Shown: one piece after another, positions 61,549-64,000 of the stretch
How positions within the stretch are numbered: the first letter of the stretch is position 1
Layout of the letters: each line of letters starts with the position of its first letter
Origin: Oscillospiraceae bacterium
GTDB lineage: Bacteria > Bacillota > Clostridia > Oscillospirales > Oscillospiraceae
DNA length: 64,000 bases
Direction: 5' to 3'
NCBI GenBank assembly: GCA_009782435.1
Contig: WRJA01000001.1
Location: 1-64,000 of the forward strand
Notes under the pieces: generated by a model
Told to the model about the DNA's origin: nothing
The model's database searches: none
The model's input: only the letters and a program-made list of their open reading frames with translations
Program-made: the position numbers and the translations under genes

Positions 61549-62545
61549 AACTGTCACGCAGCCTTTCCCGGATGACCTCCGGCTTTATGCCCGAGAGTCT
61601 CCCCGTAAGTATCATCCTCGCGGTCATTACCTCATTTTCCACCGCCGCGAAATACACTATGACTTTCTCCGCTCCGAAGCCTTTCAGCTTGGCGCGGGAA
61701 AGAAATACGACGGCGGCATTGTCACAGGCAAGTTCAAAATCGGTGAGTGAACCGCCTCCGGCCGCTGCGGCGCCGAGCGCTGCCGCGCGGTCTAACGGCG
61801 GAGAGTTGAACAACGCCGTCAAACTGTCCGCCGAGGACGCCGCCGCTATGATACGCTCGATGCTGACAGTACCCCCGTTGATCAGAGCCTGTTTTAAAAA
61901 CTCCGGACTTTGCCCTATGCGAAGGGTGCGTACTCCTGCGCGCAGATTGGCGCTGTCCGTCAGGAATACGGCATAATCCTTCAGCAAGGAGCAATTGACC
62001 GATCCCGCAAGTTTTTTGAATTCCGCCAGATATGCCTTATCAAGTGCGAAATCCGCGAGCTGCGGGTTGCTTGTTCTGGCCAATATGCCCGCCGCTTCCG
62101 CAATGGCATGAGCCAAGTCTACCGGTAAAAACCTGTAATCCTCGGTAAGCAACGCGTTTTTCATTGTATCCGGATTCACACGACCTGACGCCGAGATTAA
62201 GTATCCGCCGTCAGTTCCCACGCCTTGAGCTTTTATCAGGACCTTTGCGTTGTGATAGTCATACTTGAGCCGAAACGCGTCCGTAAGCGCCGTCTCCGGA
62301 ATGCTGCGGCTGATATCGTCAAACACGGCCGCCCTGCGCCGGGCCAACGCATCTTCGACTTGAGACGCGCTCATACCGGACATGTCTTCATAACCGCACT
62401 CGAGCAGCACTTTCACAGCGTCGCCGAAGCTTCCGGCGGAGAGCATGCGCTCCGTTTTTTCCCTGTTCAGCATATTCACTTCACGCGCGCTTATCAGGGC
62501 CGACAGATATAAGTAGTCTTTATCCCGGATGGTTTTGTTCGACAA
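61541..62545 (-). CDS. atpC: V-type ATPase subunit C
   Basis: 334 aa, helical (YLYLSALISAREVNML, RLKYDYHNAKVLIKA, EVMTARMILTGRLSGI). Funnel-shaped d/C subunit that links the shaft to the membrane ring. Confidence 0.93.
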   Translation of the reverse strand: MSNKTIRDKDYLYLSALISAREVNMLNREKTERMLSAGSFGDAVKVLLECGYEDMSGMSASQVEDALARRRAAVFDDISRSIPETALTDAFRLKYDYHNAKVLIKAQGVGTDGGYLISASGRVNPDTMKNALLTEDYRFLPVDLAHAIAEAAGILARTSNPQLADFALDKAYLAEFKKLAGSVNCSLLKDYAVFLTDSANLRAGVRTLRIGQSPEFLKQALINGGTVSIERIIAAASSADSLTALFNSPPLDRAAALGAAAAGGGSLTDFELACDNAAVVFLSRAKLKGFGAEKVIVYFAAVENEVMTARMILTGRLSGIKPEVIRERLRDSYA

Positions 62546-62581
62546 GTCCTCTCCTCCTTTTTCCCGGATTTTTCGGGCCGC

Positions 62582-63190
62582 CTACCGGCCTTCGTCAAAC
62601 ATTATTTCCGCAACTTGCGGCGCCAAATCGTTTCTGCAAAGCTCGGCAAGCACCTCTATGCTGCAGTTGACCTCGATATCTCCGGACTTCACCGTGACTC
62701 CGCCTAAAATCGGTTTTGTCACTTTAGAGAGAACGAGTTTCCCGGGAAGGCCTTTTGCTTTAAGCATTGCGTTGGCTTTCCGTACCGTCTCATCTCCGAA
62801 TTGCTTTCTGTCGCTTTCATTTAATATGATCTCTTCGGAACCGGTCACGGCCGCCTGAGTCGCCATGCCGGCGAGAAAATCCGTATACCGGTCCGACGGA
62901 AACGCTCTTATGAGTTCTTTCGCTTTTTCAAAGGCCAACGAAACCATTTCCTGTTTTAATGAAAGCACGCTCTTTTTTGATTCCATAGCCGCCGTCTTGC
63001 TCATGCGCTGGATGTGGAGTTCACATGTTTTAACTCCGGCCTTGACTATTTTCCAATACTCATCCTTGGCGGCCTTATCATATTTTTCTTTTATTTCTTC
63101 ACATTGCTTTTGAGCGTCAGCCGAAACAGCCTCGACCTCCGACCGCGCTTCCGAGTCAATGCGGGCAATTATTTTTTCGATCCCGTTCAT
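62582..63190 (-). CDS. atpE: V-type ATPase subunit E
   Basis: 202 aa. Coiled-coil N-terminal half (IIARIDSEARSEVEAV, CEEIKEKYDKAAKDEYW) and globular C-terminal half (KPILGGVTVKSGDIEVNCSI) as in the peripheral-stalk subunit E. No subunit G/H gene is visible within this stretch; it may lie outside the window. Confidence 0.92.
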   Translation of the reverse strand: MNGIEKIIARIDSEARSEVEAVSADAQKQCEEIKEKYDKAAKDEYWKIVKAGVKTCELHIQRMSKTAAMESKKSVLSLKQEMVSLAFEKAKELIRAFPSDRYTDFLAGMATQAAVTGSEEIILNESDRKQFGDETVRKANAMLKAKGLPGKLVLSKVTKPILGGVTVKSGDIEVNCSIEVLAELCRNDLAPQVAEIMFDEGR

Positions 63191-63240
63191 AATAAGATAT
63201 CCCAGCCTTCGCAGTTATTTTTCGCCTGCCGCGGCTTCTT

Positions 63241-64000
<760 letters not shown>

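Overview
The window looks like part of a chromosome from a moderately GC-rich anaerobic member of the Bacillota, probably class Clostridia. The basis is the strong AGGAGG-type ribosome sites, frequent TTG/GTG starts, consensus sigma-A promoters, S-layer-homology (SLH) surface proteins, many lipoproteins, a V-type ATPase, an ECF vitamin-type transporter, a RicT/PSP1 protein, and iron-sulfur flavoenzymes of the old-yellow-enzyme/dienoyl-CoA-reductase type. No species can be named from sequence alone.

Region 1 (1-15.5 kb) holds two divergent operons, each combining a tripartite TRAP carboxylate transporter (dctP, dctQ, dctM) with flavin reductases of the old yellow enzyme family. The minus operon is dctP-dctQ-dctM, then a reductase cut by the window edge. 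The plus operon is two long reductases, dctP-dctQ-dctM and a heterodimeric ABC exporter. Between them lies a decayed AbrB-type antitoxin. The arrangement suggests uptake and reduction of unsaturated organic acids. A fourth long reductase is at 39-41 kb.

Region 2 (15.5-30.1 kb) is the most unusual part. Two SLH surface proteins, five lipoproteins, a single-TM anchored protein and a small two-helix membrane protein lie around a LysR regulator, a complete ECF transporter (S, A, A', T) and a THEP1-type NTPase. Seven of the proteins carry what I read as a sulfite-oxidase-fold (molybdopterin-binding-like) domain without the molybdenum-ligating cysteine; four of them also carry a chitobiase-C-terminal/FN3-like domain. 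One lipoprotein has an FMN-binding domain with the covalent flavinylation motif. I suspect a cell-surface ligand-capture or redox system coupled to ECF uptake; the ligand is unknown.

Region 3 (30.2-38.7 kb): DegV, the potassium uptake pair TrkH/TrkA (trkA has a perfect-consensus promoter and a terminator in its leader), a FapA-CheY-CheX-like signalling operon, and an MFS transporter ending in a 50-bp perfect palindrome.

Region 4 (39-51.4 kb): reductase, tRNA-Val(GAC), a zinc-ribbon/Big2-like protein, a glycerophosphodiester phosphodiesterase, gltX divergent from an aminotransferase-trpS pair with overlapping promoters, then tagO/wecA and wecB for teichoic-acid or capsule precursors, two membrane proteins of unknown role and a FabG-like SDR.

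Region 5 (51.4-64 kb): a minus-strand housekeeping cluster (rpmH, rnpA, yidD, yidC, jag, acpP, holB, ricT), an MGMT-family gene, and a V-type ATPase operon (I-K-E-C-F-A-B-D, subunit I cut by the window edge) whose K subunit keeps the residues of a sodium site.
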